A DNA stretch of 64,000 nucleotides from Anoxynatronum sibiricum. Lineage in GTDB: Bacteria; Bacillota; Clostridia; Peptostreptococcales; Tindalliaceae. The DNA lies in the NCBI RefSeq assembly GCF_039414295.1, contig NZ_JBCITM010000006.1:124001-188000 (forward strand), read 5' to 3'. How positions within the stretch are numbered: position 1 is the first letter of the stretch; each line of letters starts with the position of its first letter. Under the pieces are notes generated by a model. It was not told the origin of the DNA. It did not search any database and saw only the letters and a program-made list of their open reading frames with translations. Shown here piece by piece: positions 34,258 to 43,146 of this stretch. The position numbers and the translations under genes are program-made.

Positions 34258-35297
34258 GGTTTCACATCCCTTTGTGACAACACGTTGTCAACAATTTCAG
34301 AAATCCGGCCAGTGTTGCCTGCATAAATAAAGTGGTTGCCTTCCAGTATTTCGTAGTCAGCGTGGGGGCCTATTCGTGCAAGGTGGTCCTGCTGATATTG
34401 CTGGGGTGTAATGGTAAGCTGCTTGTTGGGTGTTTCATAGGTGTCCCTGGAGATTACCTTAAAAAAGGGGACGGATTCTGGGAGTGGCAGGTCCATGGTA
34501 TCTTTGATGTAATCCGTTGAACGTCCGATCTGTTCCAAGACATTGTCATTCAACGAAAATCCGCCAAAAATCTTCATGTAACTGATCTCTTTTTCCGTGT
34601 ATCCATTGTCAAGCAACGACTGTCGCTGATTGCTGGTGATCACCTGGGCCAGCACTGATGTAGCACCTATTGATTGCTGAAACTTTACCACAGGCAGTAC
34701 AAACTTGACAAAAGCGGGCATCTCTTCATGATAGGCGGTGGAGGTGCCATCCAGGGAGATGATGGCTTCCACCTCTTCTGGATACTTTGAAGCATAGTAT
34801 TCGCTGTAAACACTGGAGATGGAGTGGGGCATTAACACATAGGGTGGTGTGTACCCTCCTTCTCTCAGAGCTGTTCTGATCTCTTCAACGTAATTTTCTG
34901 TGGTGCGCGGCTTTGACGTTTGGCTGCTAAAACCCACGCCAAAGTATTCCACAGTCACCACAATGTGCTTTTCACTGAGTGTACGCATGAGGGGCGAAAA
35001 ATCAGCGGAAGGAAGGGGCACCCCCATGCCGGGGAGTAAGACGATGGTCTTCTCACCGTCTCCTGCAGTTGGTCCCATGGAATAAAGGTGCATCTGTCCA
35101 TCGTCCACCCCAACCATCTGCCCATAGGGCTCAGTCTGTTCCAGTTTTCCCTTAAAGTAGGTGGCTTGCGCCGTTGCACCCATGACCATGCCCGCTGCCG
35201 TAAGCCCAAAGACCATCTTAAAGATCATTTTCAGGTTCTTCTTCCATTTCACTGTTGTTTTTGCCTGATTTCTTTGGTTTGATCCTTTGAATTTCAT
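34254..35297 (-). CDS. Membrane-anchored or secreted alpha/beta hydrolase
   Basis: The N-terminus is basic (KFKGSNQRNQAKTTVKWKKN) followed by the hydrophobic MIFKMVFGLTAAGMVMGATAQA, a signal peptide or anchor. The domain has IVLLPGMGVPLPSADFSPLM and EYFGVGFSSQ. In the nucleophile elbow MPHSISSVYSE the serine is flanked as H-S-I-S rather than G-x-S-x-G. The end holds a D in RIGPHADYEI and a histidine in EGNHFIYAGNT. The start at 35297 is chosen for AGGAG ten bases upstream. It is coupled to the ArsR-like gene. Confidence 0.82.
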   Translation of the reverse strand: MKFKGSNQRNQAKTTVKWKKNLKMIFKMVFGLTAAGMVMGATAQATYFKGKLEQTEPYGQMVGVDDGQMHLYSMGPTAGDGEKTIVLLPGMGVPLPSADFSPLMRTLSEKHIVVTVEYFGVGFSSQTSKPRTTENYVEEIRTALREGGYTPPYVLMPHSISSVYSEYYASKYPEEVEAIISLDGTSTAYHEEMPAFVKFVLPVVKFQQSIGATSVLAQVITSNQRQSLLDNGYTEKEISYMKIFGGFSLNDNVLEQIGRSTDYIKDTMDLPLPESVPFFKVISRDTYETPNKQLTITPQQYQQDHLARIGPHADYEILEGNHFIYAGNTGRISEIVDNVLSQRDVKP

Positions 35298-35392
35298 CTT
35301 CTCATTACTCCTTTTTTGAGTCTGTACCATTCATCAAGACGGGATGGAGCATTGTATCTTGTTGTATGAATGGGAGTGTGATTCTGTCGTGT

Positions 35393-35424
35393 TATTATTA
35401 TCATTCCTAATAATGATAATAATA
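35393..35424. promoter_or_regulatory. Thirteen-base perfect inverted repeat, candidate operator
   Basis: TATTATTATCATT and AATGATAATAATA are separated by six bases and lie about 95 bases upstream of the hydrolase-ArsR operon. The sequence resembles Fur-type boxes in composition. Its position and symmetry suggest a repressor site for the operon. Confidence 0.5.
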
Positions 35425-35536
35425 GCCTTTGCGATCTTTGTCAATGTTTTTTGTCATGGCATCTTACACATGGAATCGGCTATCATGAATGATGAACTGG
35501 GGCGAACTGGCCCTTGAGAGAGAAAATCGTGGCTGC

Positions 35537-35933
35537 TCATTTTTTTGATAAAAAATGATATTCTCTCTGGACAGCCGGAATGATCGACGGTTTCTTAAGC
35601 TGAAACTCTCCCACACTGATTTCCTCTTTGCCAATTTTTCGGTAAATTGGGACGAATGTGCTTTGTGTCAGAAGGGGTGAAATACGGCTTCCAAATGGGG
35701 TGGTGTGCTCACTTGAGATGCCCGGGCAGGTCCAGTCAACCAGTAACTGGGCATGCATTGTCAGCTTCTCCCCTGGACGTATGATCATACGCCACTGTAA
35801 GGGCCAGCACATCCATTGTGTAGCCCAAGAACAGTAATATTCCCACTGTAATAATTCGATACACTGAGGTGTAGCGATACCTTTTCAAAATGCTCTTCTC
35901 TTTCTGTTCAGTCCACTGTTCTGTCATGAACAT
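35537..35933 (-). pseudogene. Sigma-factor-regulator (anti-sigma-like) gene with frameshift
   Basis: From about 35933 the frame reads MTEQWTEQKEKSILKRYRYT, then a membrane helix (IITVGILLFLGYTM), like a Sigma_reg_N protein. A frameshift near 35770 moves the rest into another frame, which reads PGISSEHTTPFGSRISPLL, then VPIYRKIGKEEISVGEF, typical of the C-terminal part of such proteins. The total is far shorter than the usual 300 or more residues, so there is an internal deletion too. It overlaps the sigma fragment at its 5' end. Confidence 0.6.
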
Positions 35934-36090
35934 CCTTCCTTTCTTTCTGATGGTGACGACTTGCCCATTGATGAAGCCGGTTCCGCGCCCGGTGGAATGT
36001 GACTTTCACCTGGTTTTCGTTCATCTCCAGTGCTGAGGAATACTGAACAATCTCAAACTCAACCATCAAAATAAACAGTTGCAGGAAAAT
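35908..36090 (-). pseudogene. 3' fragment of an ECF sigma factor gene
   Basis: The frame reads EIVQYSSALEMNENQVKVTF then HRARNRLHQWASRHHQKER, which is sigma region 4 (E-x-N-x-V-K-x-x-x-x-R-A-R-x-x-L). Region 2 and most of the protein are missing, cut off before the divergent TetR gene. Its stop overlaps the start of the anti-sigma-like gene, the normal arrangement of such pairs, so a whole regulatory locus has been lost. Confidence 0.7.
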
Positions 36091-36152
36091 AAAAAGCATG
36101 ATATATTAAACGCAATGACTATTAAAACATATTCAGTCATACAGGAGTTGAG

Positions 36153-36758
36153 ATGATGCCAAAGCATTTTCAAGCCAAGGAAAAGGAAATGATTTACGAT
36201 CGCTTAATTGAAGAAGGGAAGAAGTCTTGGGGACTTTATGGCATTAAGCGTACCAATATTGATGAAATATGCAATGCAGTGGGCATATCCAAAGGGTCAT
36301 TCTATTCTTTTTTCCACTCAAAAGAACTGTTTTTTATGGAAATACGCGAAAAAAGTGAGCAAGAAATCAAGGAGTTATTAATGGAGGTCACTTTTAACCA
36401 TCAAGGCAGTTCAAAGGAACGATTTATTGCTGCTTTAAGCGAAGTGTTTCAGGAAGTCAGGCGTCACCCCTGGTTAATTTCATTAATGAAAAACAGAGGT
36501 GAATACGAACAGCTTTTACGCAAACTGCCCCAGGAGAGAGTGGAAAAACACATTGCCGAGGATCAGGAAGACATTGAAAAACTGATGATGCATTTAGGGC
36601 TTGAGGCAGAAGACGTTAACATCAAAACAGTTGCAGTCGCCATACGAGGACTGTTTTTTCTATTACTGCATGAACAGGAACTTGGGAAAGAGCATATTGA
36701 ATCAGTCATTAACCTGTTGGTTGAAGGATTGGCAGAACGACTATTTGGGAGGGTTTAA
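36153..36758 (+). CDS. TetR-family regulator
   Basis: A 201-residue protein with an N-terminal TetR HTH (SWGLYGIKRTNIDEICNAVG then SKGSFYSFFHSKELFF). The ligand domain is all-helical. GGAG lies five to eight bases before tandem ATG codons at 36153 and 36156. The ABC ATPase starts two bases after the stop, so the regulator heads the transporter operon and probably represses it. A TGACT/AGTCA inverted repeat at 36116-36139 just upstream is a possible operator. Confidence 0.9.
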   Translation: MMPKHFQAKEKEMIYDRLIEEGKKSWGLYGIKRTNIDEICNAVGISKGSFYSFFHSKELFFMEIREKSEQEIKELLMEVTFNHQGSSKERFIAALSEVFQEVRRHPWLISLMKNRGEYEQLLRKLPQERVEKHIAEDQEDIEKLMMHLGLEAEDVNIKTVAVAIRGLFFLLLHEQELGKEHIESVINLLVEGLAERLFGRV

Positions 36759-36760
36759 GT

Positions 36761-37612
36761 ATGATAGAAGTGGAAAACTTGAATTTTTCGTACAATCAAC
36801 AGATAAGCTTCATAGAGAATGTATCCTTTCATGTTGGGGCGGGAGAAATATTTGGATTTCTTGGTCCATCGGGAGCGGGGAAAAGCACTTTACAAAAAAT
36901 ATTGTGCGGCATATTACGGAATTACCAGGGATCTGTAAACGTGCTGAACACCGAAGTGAAAAACCGTGACAAAGAATTCTATGAAAAAATCGGAGTTGAT
37001 TTTGAGTTTCCTAACTTATATGGGAAGTTTACCGGTTTGGAAAACCTGCGATACTTTTCTTCGCTGTATGACAGGAAGTCCTTAGACCCCCTGACCTGTT
37101 TAGAAAGGGTGGGCTTGGGGGAACACGCCAATAAGAAAGTGGCAGATTACTCAAAAGGGATGAAAATGAGATTGGCTTTTGTGCGTTCCATTTTACACCA
37201 GCCCCAGCTTTTGTTTTTGGATGAACCAACCAGCGGTCTTGATCCCACTTATGCACGGTTGATGAAAGATATGATCCTTGAGCAAAAAAAAGAAGGCCGA
37301 ACAATTATTCTCACCACCCACAACATGCATGATGCAGAAGAACTGTGTGACCGTGTTGCCTTCATTGTAGACGGAAAGATCAAAGCGGTGGGTGAACCCT
37401 TGCAATTGAAGGATCATAAAAGAGCAGTGGAAATAAGCTATGCCTACATGGATTCAGAGGTAATGAAAACTGGAAAAGCCGTGCTGGCGAATCTGCAAAA
37501 GGATGAGCTCTTTATGAAACAGTTGCAGGAAGGAAGGTTGAGGAGCATTCACTCAAAAGAGCCCACATTGGAAGATGTCTTTATGGAGTTAACAGGGAGG
37601 CGCCTGGTATGA
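36761..37612 (+). CDS. ABC transporter ATP-binding protein
   Basis: A 283-residue ATPase with Walker A GPSGAGKST (about residues 35-43), a signature YSKGMKMRLA in place of LSGGQ, Walker B LLFLDEPTSGLD, and the switch histidine in LTTHNMHD. The pattern fits the drug/peptide-export (CcmA-like) class working with DUF-type permeases. It is followed with a four-base overlap by the first permease. Confidence 0.93.
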   Translation: MIEVENLNFSYNQQISFIENVSFHVGAGEIFGFLGPSGAGKSTLQKILCGILRNYQGSVNVLNTEVKNRDKEFYEKIGVDFEFPNLYGKFTGLENLRYFSSLYDRKSLDPLTCLERVGLGEHANKKVADYSKGMKMRLAFVRSILHQPQLLFLDEPTSGLDPTYARLMKDMILEQKKEGRTIILTTHNMHDAEELCDRVAFIVDGKIKAVGEPLQLKDHKRAVEISYAYMDSEVMKTGKAVLANLQKDELFMKQLQEGRLRSIHSKEPTLEDVFMELTGRRLV

Positions 37613-38304
37613 GAGCTTTCAGTATTTTCACCTTTGACATTCGGTACCAAATCAAATACGGATTCTACTTTCTCTATGCTGTGATTTCCCTGTTATACCT
37701 GAGCATTTTATTGTTTCTGCCTGAAAGTATGGCTCGTCCTGCAGCTGCCATCATCATCCTGACAGATCCCGCTGCCCTTGGTTTCTTTTTTATCGGCGGA
37801 ATGATTTTATTGGAGCGTGGTGAGGGCCTCCACACTTATTTTTCCATATTGCCCACACTTAACCGTGAGTACGTATTATCCAAAGTGCTGTCCCTGTCAA
37901 TCATCTCCACAATGGTTGCCTTATTCATTGCAGGGATCATGTTTCGATCAGAAGTGAACTACCTGCTTCTGTCTCTTGGCGTGTTTGCAGGTGCATCTGT
38001 GTTTACCTTGTTTGGGTTAGCGGTAGGGACTGTTGCTAAATCCATCAATCACTATTTTGTGATTAGTGTTCCAGTAGGGATCCTGTTAATGGGGCCGGCT
38101 TTTTTGATTTACCTTGATCTGAACAATTTCTTAATAGAAATACTGCCTGCCACATTACTGCTTCGTTTGATCTATGCCTCTTTACAATTGGAGATTCCTT
38201 ATCCTCCCATATTATCACTTGTGGGAATCATTTTATGGTGTGCACCTGCTTATATACTTGCAAACAGGTTTTTCGCCACATACATTGAACGGGGAGGAGA
38301 GTGA
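37609..38304 (+). CDS. ABC transporter permease 1
   Basis: A 231-residue membrane protein with six predicted helices, beginning FTFDIRYQIKYGFYFLYAVI. The features include FFFIGGMILLERGEGLHTYF, typical of ABC-2-type permeases that pair in heterodimers. It overlaps the ATPase stop by four bases and is followed by the second permease after one base. Substrate unknown; TetR control suggests export of a toxic compound. Confidence 0.85.
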   Translation: MRAFSIFTFDIRYQIKYGFYFLYAVISLLYLSILLFLPESMARPAAAIIILTDPAALGFFFIGGMILLERGEGLHTYFSILPTLNREYVLSKVLSLSIISTMVALFIAGIMFRSEVNYLLLSLGVFAGASVFTLFGLAVGTVAKSINHYFVISVPVGILLMGPAFLIYLDLNNFLIEILPATLLLRLIYASLQLEIPYPPILSLVGIILWCAPAYILANRFFATYIERGGE

Positions 38305-38305
38305 G

Positions 38306-39037
38306 ATGATGAGCATTGTCTTCAAAATCTTTAATGTAGGATTTCGACAGGTGCTTCGTGATGGCATGTTACTCTTGTTGATCCCGGCGCCATTCCTCAT
38401 GGGAGCAGTTTTGAGATACATGCTTCCCTTTGCAGATAAGATATTGCAACAACGACTGGATTTCTCCCTCTCCCCCTGGTATGCAGTAAGTGATGCCATG
38501 GTACTGACATTAACGCCGGTTATGATGGCGATGATTTGTGCCTTTGTGATCCTTGATGAGCGAGATGAGGGCATAGGCATTTACTACAATATAACCCCCG
38601 CAAACGGTTATGCTTATCTGATTGCGAGAATTGCACTTCCCATGATCTGGGGGTTTATTTCATCGATATTGGTTGTGTCGCTTTTTGCCTTCACTGTAAA
38701 GGACCCCTTGATCATTGTCATTTCCTCTTTAATTGGGACATTGCAAGGTGTCGTTGTTGGTATGTTTTTGGTGACTGTTGCAGGCAACAAAGTGGAAGGG
38801 CTTGCCCTGGCTAAATTGTCAAACATTTTCGTGATGGGTTTTATCATACCGTGGATCACACAATCCCCTGTTAGGTATATTTTTGGAATACTACCCAGCT
38901 TTTGGATTGGAGAAATCCTAAGCAACAACGGCATCCATGTTTTCACCATGCTGACCTATGGTTTAGCAGGGGCTATCAGCTGTCTGTTTCTAATTACCGC
39001 ATTAACCAAGAAATTTCTGAGCAGGATCTTGCATTAA
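38306..39037 (+). CDS. ABC transporter permease 2
   Basis: A 243-residue membrane protein with six predicted helices. FVILDERDEGIGIYYNITPANGY is equivalent to the ERGEGLHTYF segment of permease 1, so the two are homologous halves of one channel. GGGGAGGAG lies six bases upstream of the ATG at 38306. The upstream in-frame extension overlaps permease 1 and is not coding. Confidence 0.85.
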   Translation: MMSIVFKIFNVGFRQVLRDGMLLLLIPAPFLMGAVLRYMLPFADKILQQRLDFSLSPWYAVSDAMVLTLTPVMMAMICAFVILDERDEGIGIYYNITPANGYAYLIARIALPMIWGFISSILVVSLFAFTVKDPLIIVISSLIGTLQGVVVGMFLVTVAGNKVEGLALAKLSNIFVMGFIIPWITQSPVRYIFGILPSFWIGEILSNNGIHVFTMLTYGLAGAISCLFLITALTKKFLSRILH

Positions 39038-39103
39038 TGGGGTAGATTTTGTCGGCATGGTTTCGTGTTCGAAGGCGTCGGGGATGTAAAGGAGATGAGG
39101 CTT

Positions 39104-39916
39104 GTGGCAAAAATATTTTATTTCTCAGGTACAGGGAATTCATACCAAGTTGCCAAAAAACTTTGTATGAAAATAGACGATTGTGAACTTATTAAAATGA
39201 CAGATGAAATAGAGAACAAGATTTATGAAGATGATATTATTGGCATTGTGTTTCCTGTTTATTATTTCGGGCTTCCAAAAGTTGTGGAAAGCTTTTTGAT
39301 GAACTCTGATTTTAACAGCAATAGTTTCTTATTTGTCATTGCAACACGAGGGATCCCTTTTGCAGGTGGCGTGCGAAAACAGTTAAGAAATTGTTTAAGT
39401 AACAAAATATCATATTTTCAGTATATAACTATGGGGGATAATTTTAACATTGATTTTTGGAATAGCTCATCAAATAAAACCAAAGAATTAAGGAATAGGC
39501 AGAGTGATGCTGTAATCAGCCAAATAACTGCGTCGATAAATCATCGAATCGCTAAGAGGAGATTTGCATTAATAGATTTTCTGTGGTTCATCACAAAGTA
39601 TTTTCCCAGATATGGATATAAAACATATTTAGATAAAGTCTATAACAGTGACGACTGTTTTAGTGTAAATACTGAAGCTTGTACGAAGTGTCATACATGC
39701 ATTACATCCTGCCCGGTAGACAATGTTAGATTTGAGAAAAAAGTACTGTGGATGCATGAGAACTGCCAGCTTTGTTTGGCTTGTTATCATTGCTGTCCGG
39801 TTAATGCGATACAATACAATAATGGTCACTTAACAACAAAAGGTAAAAGGCAGTATTGGAATTATAATAAGAACTTAATGAGCACTTCAGCTGATAAGGC
39901 CACTGCATCGGAGTAA
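39104..39916 (+). CDS. EFR1-family flavodoxin/ferredoxin protein
   Basis: The flavodoxin-like part begins AKIFYFSGTGNSYQVAKKL and includes GIVFPVYYFGLPKVVESFL. The C-terminus has two 4Fe-4S motifs, CTKCHTCITSCP and CQLCLACYHCCP. The GTG at 39104 has GGAG nine bases upstream; the ATG at 39095 abuts that site. The gene is visibly more AT-rich than the 40-41 kb region, which may mean recent acquisition. It is a distant paralogue of 22311-23162, without an arginase partner. Confidence 0.88.
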   Translation: MAKIFYFSGTGNSYQVAKKLCMKIDDCELIKMTDEIENKIYEDDIIGIVFPVYYFGLPKVVESFLMNSDFNSNSFLFVIATRGIPFAGGVRKQLRNCLSNKISYFQYITMGDNFNIDFWNSSSNKTKELRNRQSDAVISQITASINHRIAKRRFALIDFLWFITKYFPRYGYKTYLDKVYNSDDCFSVNTEACTKCHTCITSCPVDNVRFEKKVLWMHENCQLCLACYHCCPVNAIQYNNGHLTTKGKRQYWNYNKNLMSTSADKATASE

Positions 39917-40053
39917 ACAGGCCATTTTTTCAAGATAAAATGCGGTGGCTGTCATTCAGTTGTTACAGACAATGCAAAACCACCCATGGATAAAAGCCTC
40001 TTACCCAACGGGTGGTGCCTTGTGTGCGTTGATCCTGTAACTATTTGGTGCTA

Positions 40054-40650
40054 TTATGCCTGGCGCCTTCGAAACCCATAGCCGCAGACCAGGCCTGCCA
40101 AGATTCCCACTGCATGAGCGGCGGCACCAATGGAGACATCCGGGTTCATGATGAACAACAGGGCGTTGCCTGCAAACAAGGCCATGGTGTAGTGTTTGGC
40201 CGGGTGTCCCCAAAACCGGGTGGTTGGACGAAGCACGGCCACTGCGGCCACCACACCCCAGACGGCGGCGGAAGCCCCTGCCACCAATCCTGTTGTCCAG
40301 CCGATGAAGGGGGCAAGAGGAGGAATGGTGAGGCTGCCAAGGAACCCGCAGATCATGTAAGTGGCCATAACCGCGACTGATCCCGCGTGCTTCTCCATCT
40401 CCCTGCCAAAAAAGAAGAACAAGCCCATGTTCATCAGCAGGTGAATGTGCAACTCCTGGGAGAAGAAGACGGTCACCAGGGTCCAGGGCCGCTGCAGGAT
40501 CACCTGCAGTTCATGATTAAGAAGCAGGTAATCCCTCGTTCCGGGGAGGGCGTTTAAGATAACAAAGATGGCGCTGTTGATGAGTATGAATGTCATGGTT
40601 GCAGGAGCTTCCCGTAAGACGGATTTTAGTTTTTCCATGAAATTTTCCAA
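40054..40650 (-). CDS. Rhomboid-family intramembrane serine protease
   Basis: The 198-residue protein has six hydrophobic segments. HIHLLMNMGLFFFFGREME matches the H-x-x-x-N element of rhomboids. GASAAVWGV (about residues 125-133) is the G-x-S-x motif with the catalytic serine. AAHAVGILAGLVCGY supplies the catalytic histidine. Rhomboids cleave transmembrane helices. A TTG at 40650 follows GAGAGG; an ATG four codons later is the alternative. It is solitary, with repeat copy C just upstream. Confidence 0.92.
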   Translation of the reverse strand: MENFMEKLKSVLREAPATMTFILINSAIFVILNALPGTRDYLLLNHELQVILQRPWTLVTVFFSQELHIHLLMNMGLFFFFGREMEKHAGSVAVMATYMICGFLGSLTIPPLAPFIGWTTGLVAGASAAVWGVVAAVAVLRPTTRFWGHPAKHYTMALFAGNALLFIMNPDVSIGAAAHAVGILAGLVCGYGFRRRQA

Positions 40651-40738
40651 GTATGTACCTCTCTTATTACTAATATTTTGGTGAATGTGCCTTTACAGCT
40701 TCCTATGCAACCATAAGCATCAGTTTGATGAACCGGTT

Positions 40739-40807
40739 GAGGTTACAGCATCGGAGGTTACAGCACCTCCGACCCCTTGCAACCGCCGACCCTTTGCAAC
40801 CGCCCTC
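40739..40807. repeat. Dispersed repeat, copy C
   Basis: GAGGTTACAGCATC is followed by GGAGGTTACAGCACCTCCGACC and CCTTGCAACCGCCGACC, a fuller and partly tandem copy. CGGAGGT and ACCTCCG form a seven-base inverted repeat. Just upstream, CAACCATAAGCATCAGTTTG (40706-40736) matches 21284-21314. Confidence 0.85.
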
Positions 40808-40819
40808 CCCGTTGTCAGG

Positions 40820-41290
40820 TTATTGCTGAAGGGATTTGCATATTTTTTCGGCGATGTCATTTATGGTTTTTTCCCGGGAACCGGACCACACCACTACTCC
40901 TGTTTCCTCCACGGTACCACCTTTCTCTTCACATACAGCCAGCATTGTCCTGATTGCCTGGTTACCCCCGGTGAAGCGTCCTGGCAAGCCCTTGGTAACA
41001 AAGCAGGCGATCTTTTTGCCTCCTAATGAATGAAGTTGGTCCAGGTAATTCTTCATAACGGGGTTGAGAGAAAAAGACTGAACAGGTGATCCGAATACAA
41101 TAATATCATATTTGTCTGTTTCAGGAACGGATTTGAAAACAATATCTTCCATTCCCTGCTTCATTTCTCCTTCAATCTCAATTCTTTCAATTTCTGCTGC
41201 ATGTCCTCTTTCAATTAACCTTATCTTAATCTTTTCAGCCACGGCACTGGTATTGCCAGTTTGTGAGTAAATGATTATGCCTATTTTCAT
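40820..41290 (-). CDS. Flavodoxin-domain protein
   Basis: A 156-residue single-domain protein. IIIYSQTGNTSAVAEKI is the FMN phosphate-binding loop (T/S-x-T-G-x-T). FGSPVQSFSLNPVMKNYL and CFVTKGLPGRFTGG are the isoalloxazine-facing loops. Short flavodoxins carry low-potential electrons. It resembles the flavodoxin part of EFR1 proteins but has no ferredoxin part. GGGGTG lies five bases before the ATG. It is separate from neighbours. Confidence 0.88.
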   Translation of the reverse strand: MKIGIIIYSQTGNTSAVAEKIKIRLIERGHAAEIERIEIEGEMKQGMEDIVFKSVPETDKYDIIVFGSPVQSFSLNPVMKNYLDQLHSLGGKKIACFVTKGLPGRFTGGNQAIRTMLAVCEEKGGTVEETGVVVWSGSREKTINDIAEKICKSLQQ

Positions 41291-41350
41291 TAGAGCACCC
41301 CATATTCGATTTATTTAAGCACTTGTTAATAATCCTTTTACCTAACCTCT

Positions 41351-42472
41351 TTACGTCTTTACAATCCGCTCCCAGAAGGAGTTCATGTGGAGTTGCCCAT
41401 CTTTAGTTTCATCAATCAGTGCCGTCCACTTATAGGTTTTGGGCCAGTTCTTAAAGAGTCCGACTACGTCATAGAGAAGCCGAATACCCCATCTTTCCTT
41501 CCTTGGTATCCATCCACCAGAAGGTACCATGGTTACACTGAGATTATCGTTGATCCGGGTGACGTTGTAGTTGCCCCGAATCTCTCCCAGGCTCGGATCT
41601 CCCTTGATTGAAAACGCTCCTTGCACAGAAGGGCCCTCAAATGCAGCGAGGTTGGGAAAAGCCGGTTCAAAGGACAGTCGAAGGGAACGCCCCTGACACT
41701 CCCGCTGGATCCCCTTTAGAACGGGGTTTTCATCAAAGCAATCCACTTCATATGTGGTATCGCCGTCAATAACCCTCGTCTCCCCAGTCACTGAAAGGGT
41801 AGAAATTAGACCATCATAGGCCCTATTGAAAAAGATGACCAGTGGATCTGACGCATAGCGGGTAAAATACATTTGCTTCCAGTCAATGGGGAAATTGATC
41901 ACATCAGGGCGGTGAGAACGGCCATTGATGGTTATGGAAATCTCGGTCCCTTTTCGCCTGACGAAATAAAAGTCATGTAGCATAAGTACGGGCATGGCAG
42001 AGGGGTTTTCTGATCCATCCCCTACTGGTGAAAGAAATCCAAATGGTTGCAGCGCCTTCTTGTTTCCCTCCCGGATCTTAAAGTCGATTAACCGCCCCTC
42101 TAAGTCTTCAAAGGAAAAGTGGGCTTCCATCCCCGAATCTCCCACGGTGAAGAAAGAGTCACTAAAGTTCCTGGAAACCATATTGGCCAACCCACCCTTG
42201 CAAACGTCATAGCCATCCGGTTCCAGTTTCAACTGAGGGTCATGGAAGATGTCCACCTTGCCATCCACTCGCCAGCCGATGATGAGTTGTCCTTTTCCAT
42301 GCTGGTTGTCATCAAATCGCTGCGCCTCAAAAGCTGAGTAAATGGCATCAGGATCCTGCTCGAATGTCATGAACAGGAGGGCCTCCATGGGTGTCATGGA
42401 CAAAGTAAAGGGCACATGCAGCCTTCTGACTTTATTCTCTTTGGAAATGGGTTTATCTTCATTTTGACGCAA
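41351..42472 (-). CDS. Uncharacterised protein, paralogue of 24258-25352
   Basis: A 373-residue protein sharing the following with its paralogue: PFTLSMTPMEALLFMTFEQD near the N-terminus, GFLSPVGDG, YFVRRKGTEISITINGRSHR (about 183-202), YFTRYASD, EPAFPNL, GNYNVTRINDNLSVT, WPKTYKWTA and SFWERI at the end. No catalytic motif is evident. A TTG at 42472 follows AGGAG by nine bases. The TetR regulator lies 55 bases upstream on the same strand and the pair probably forms an operon controlled by the operators at 43147-43172. Function unknown. Confidence 0.82.
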   Translation of the reverse strand: MRQNEDKPISKENKVRRLHVPFTLSMTPMEALLFMTFEQDPDAIYSAFEAQRFDDNQHGKGQLIIGWRVDGKVDIFHDPQLKLEPDGYDVCKGGLANMVSRNFSDSFFTVGDSGMEAHFSFEDLEGRLIDFKIREGNKKALQPFGFLSPVGDGSENPSAMPVLMLHDFYFVRRKGTEISITINGRSHRPDVINFPIDWKQMYFTRYASDPLVIFFNRAYDGLISTLSVTGETRVIDGDTTYEVDCFDENPVLKGIQRECQGRSLRLSFEPAFPNLAAFEGPSVQGAFSIKGDPSLGEIRGNYNVTRINDNLSVTMVPSGGWIPRKERWGIRLLYDVVGLFKNWPKTYKWTALIDETKDGQLHMNSFWERIVKT

Positions 42473-42527
42473 TTGTCTTTGCTCCTCTCAATCATCCTGA
42501 ACCTTGCATCTTCGCGTTTTTCACTTG

Positions 42528-43127
42528 CTATTCCGGATCATTCACCAATAATGTATATAACCGTTTTAGATTTGACATGACCGTCGCAATCATCTCATCT
42601 TTGCTGCTGATGGGCGTTCGACCGTTAATCCATTTGCAGACTTCACCATGCAAGTAGCTATACAATATATTGGCAACTGAACTTGCTTTTTCATCTGTGA
42701 TGACTCCCCCGTTTGCTTTTTTAATTGAAGCATTAAGTCCCTCCGCGGGTCTAATGAGTATTTCAGCTATTTGAGGAGATGGCTCGCCTTCTATTGGTTC
42801 TAACCAGATCAACCGATACCACCAGGGATGCGCTACTGAAAATGTTACTATTGCTTCTAATGCAGAATACAACACCTCTTCATCATTATCTGATGAGATG
42901 GTATTTGACTCGACATAATGAATCATTTTTAGCAGAACAGCTCCCAATGATTCCCACATTATTTCATCGAAACTATTGAAATAATTGTATAGATTGGTAT
43001 GCGCACATTTAATTTCTTTGGCAATTCCTCGTAGATTAACCTCTTTGAGACCTTCTTTTTCTTCAATTAACCGTAATGTGGTATGGATGATAAGATCTCT
43101 ACTGACTCCTTTTTTATTTTCTCCCAT
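42528..43127 (-). CDS. TetR-family regulator
   Basis: The HTH segment reads LIEEKEGLKEVNLRGIAKEI then CAHTNLYNYFNSFDEIMWE. The C-terminal domain contains SVAHPWWYRLIWLEPIEGEPSP, typical of the TetR_C family seen in some Firmicutes. GGGAGGG lies six bases before the ATG at 43127. Two palindromes in its upstream region suggest autorepression together with the uncharacterised gene downstream. Confidence 0.87.
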   Translation of the reverse strand: MGENKKGVSRDLIIHTTLRLIEEKEGLKEVNLRGIAKEIKCAHTNLYNYFNSFDEIMWESLGAVLLKMIHYVESNTISSDNDEEVLYSALEAIVTFSVAHPWWYRLIWLEPIEGEPSPQIAEILIRPAEGLNASIKKANGGVITDEKASSVANILYSYLHGEVCKWINGRTPISSKDEMIATVMSNLKRLYTLLVNDPE

Positions 43128-43146
43128 GCTATTCCCTCCCCTTATA

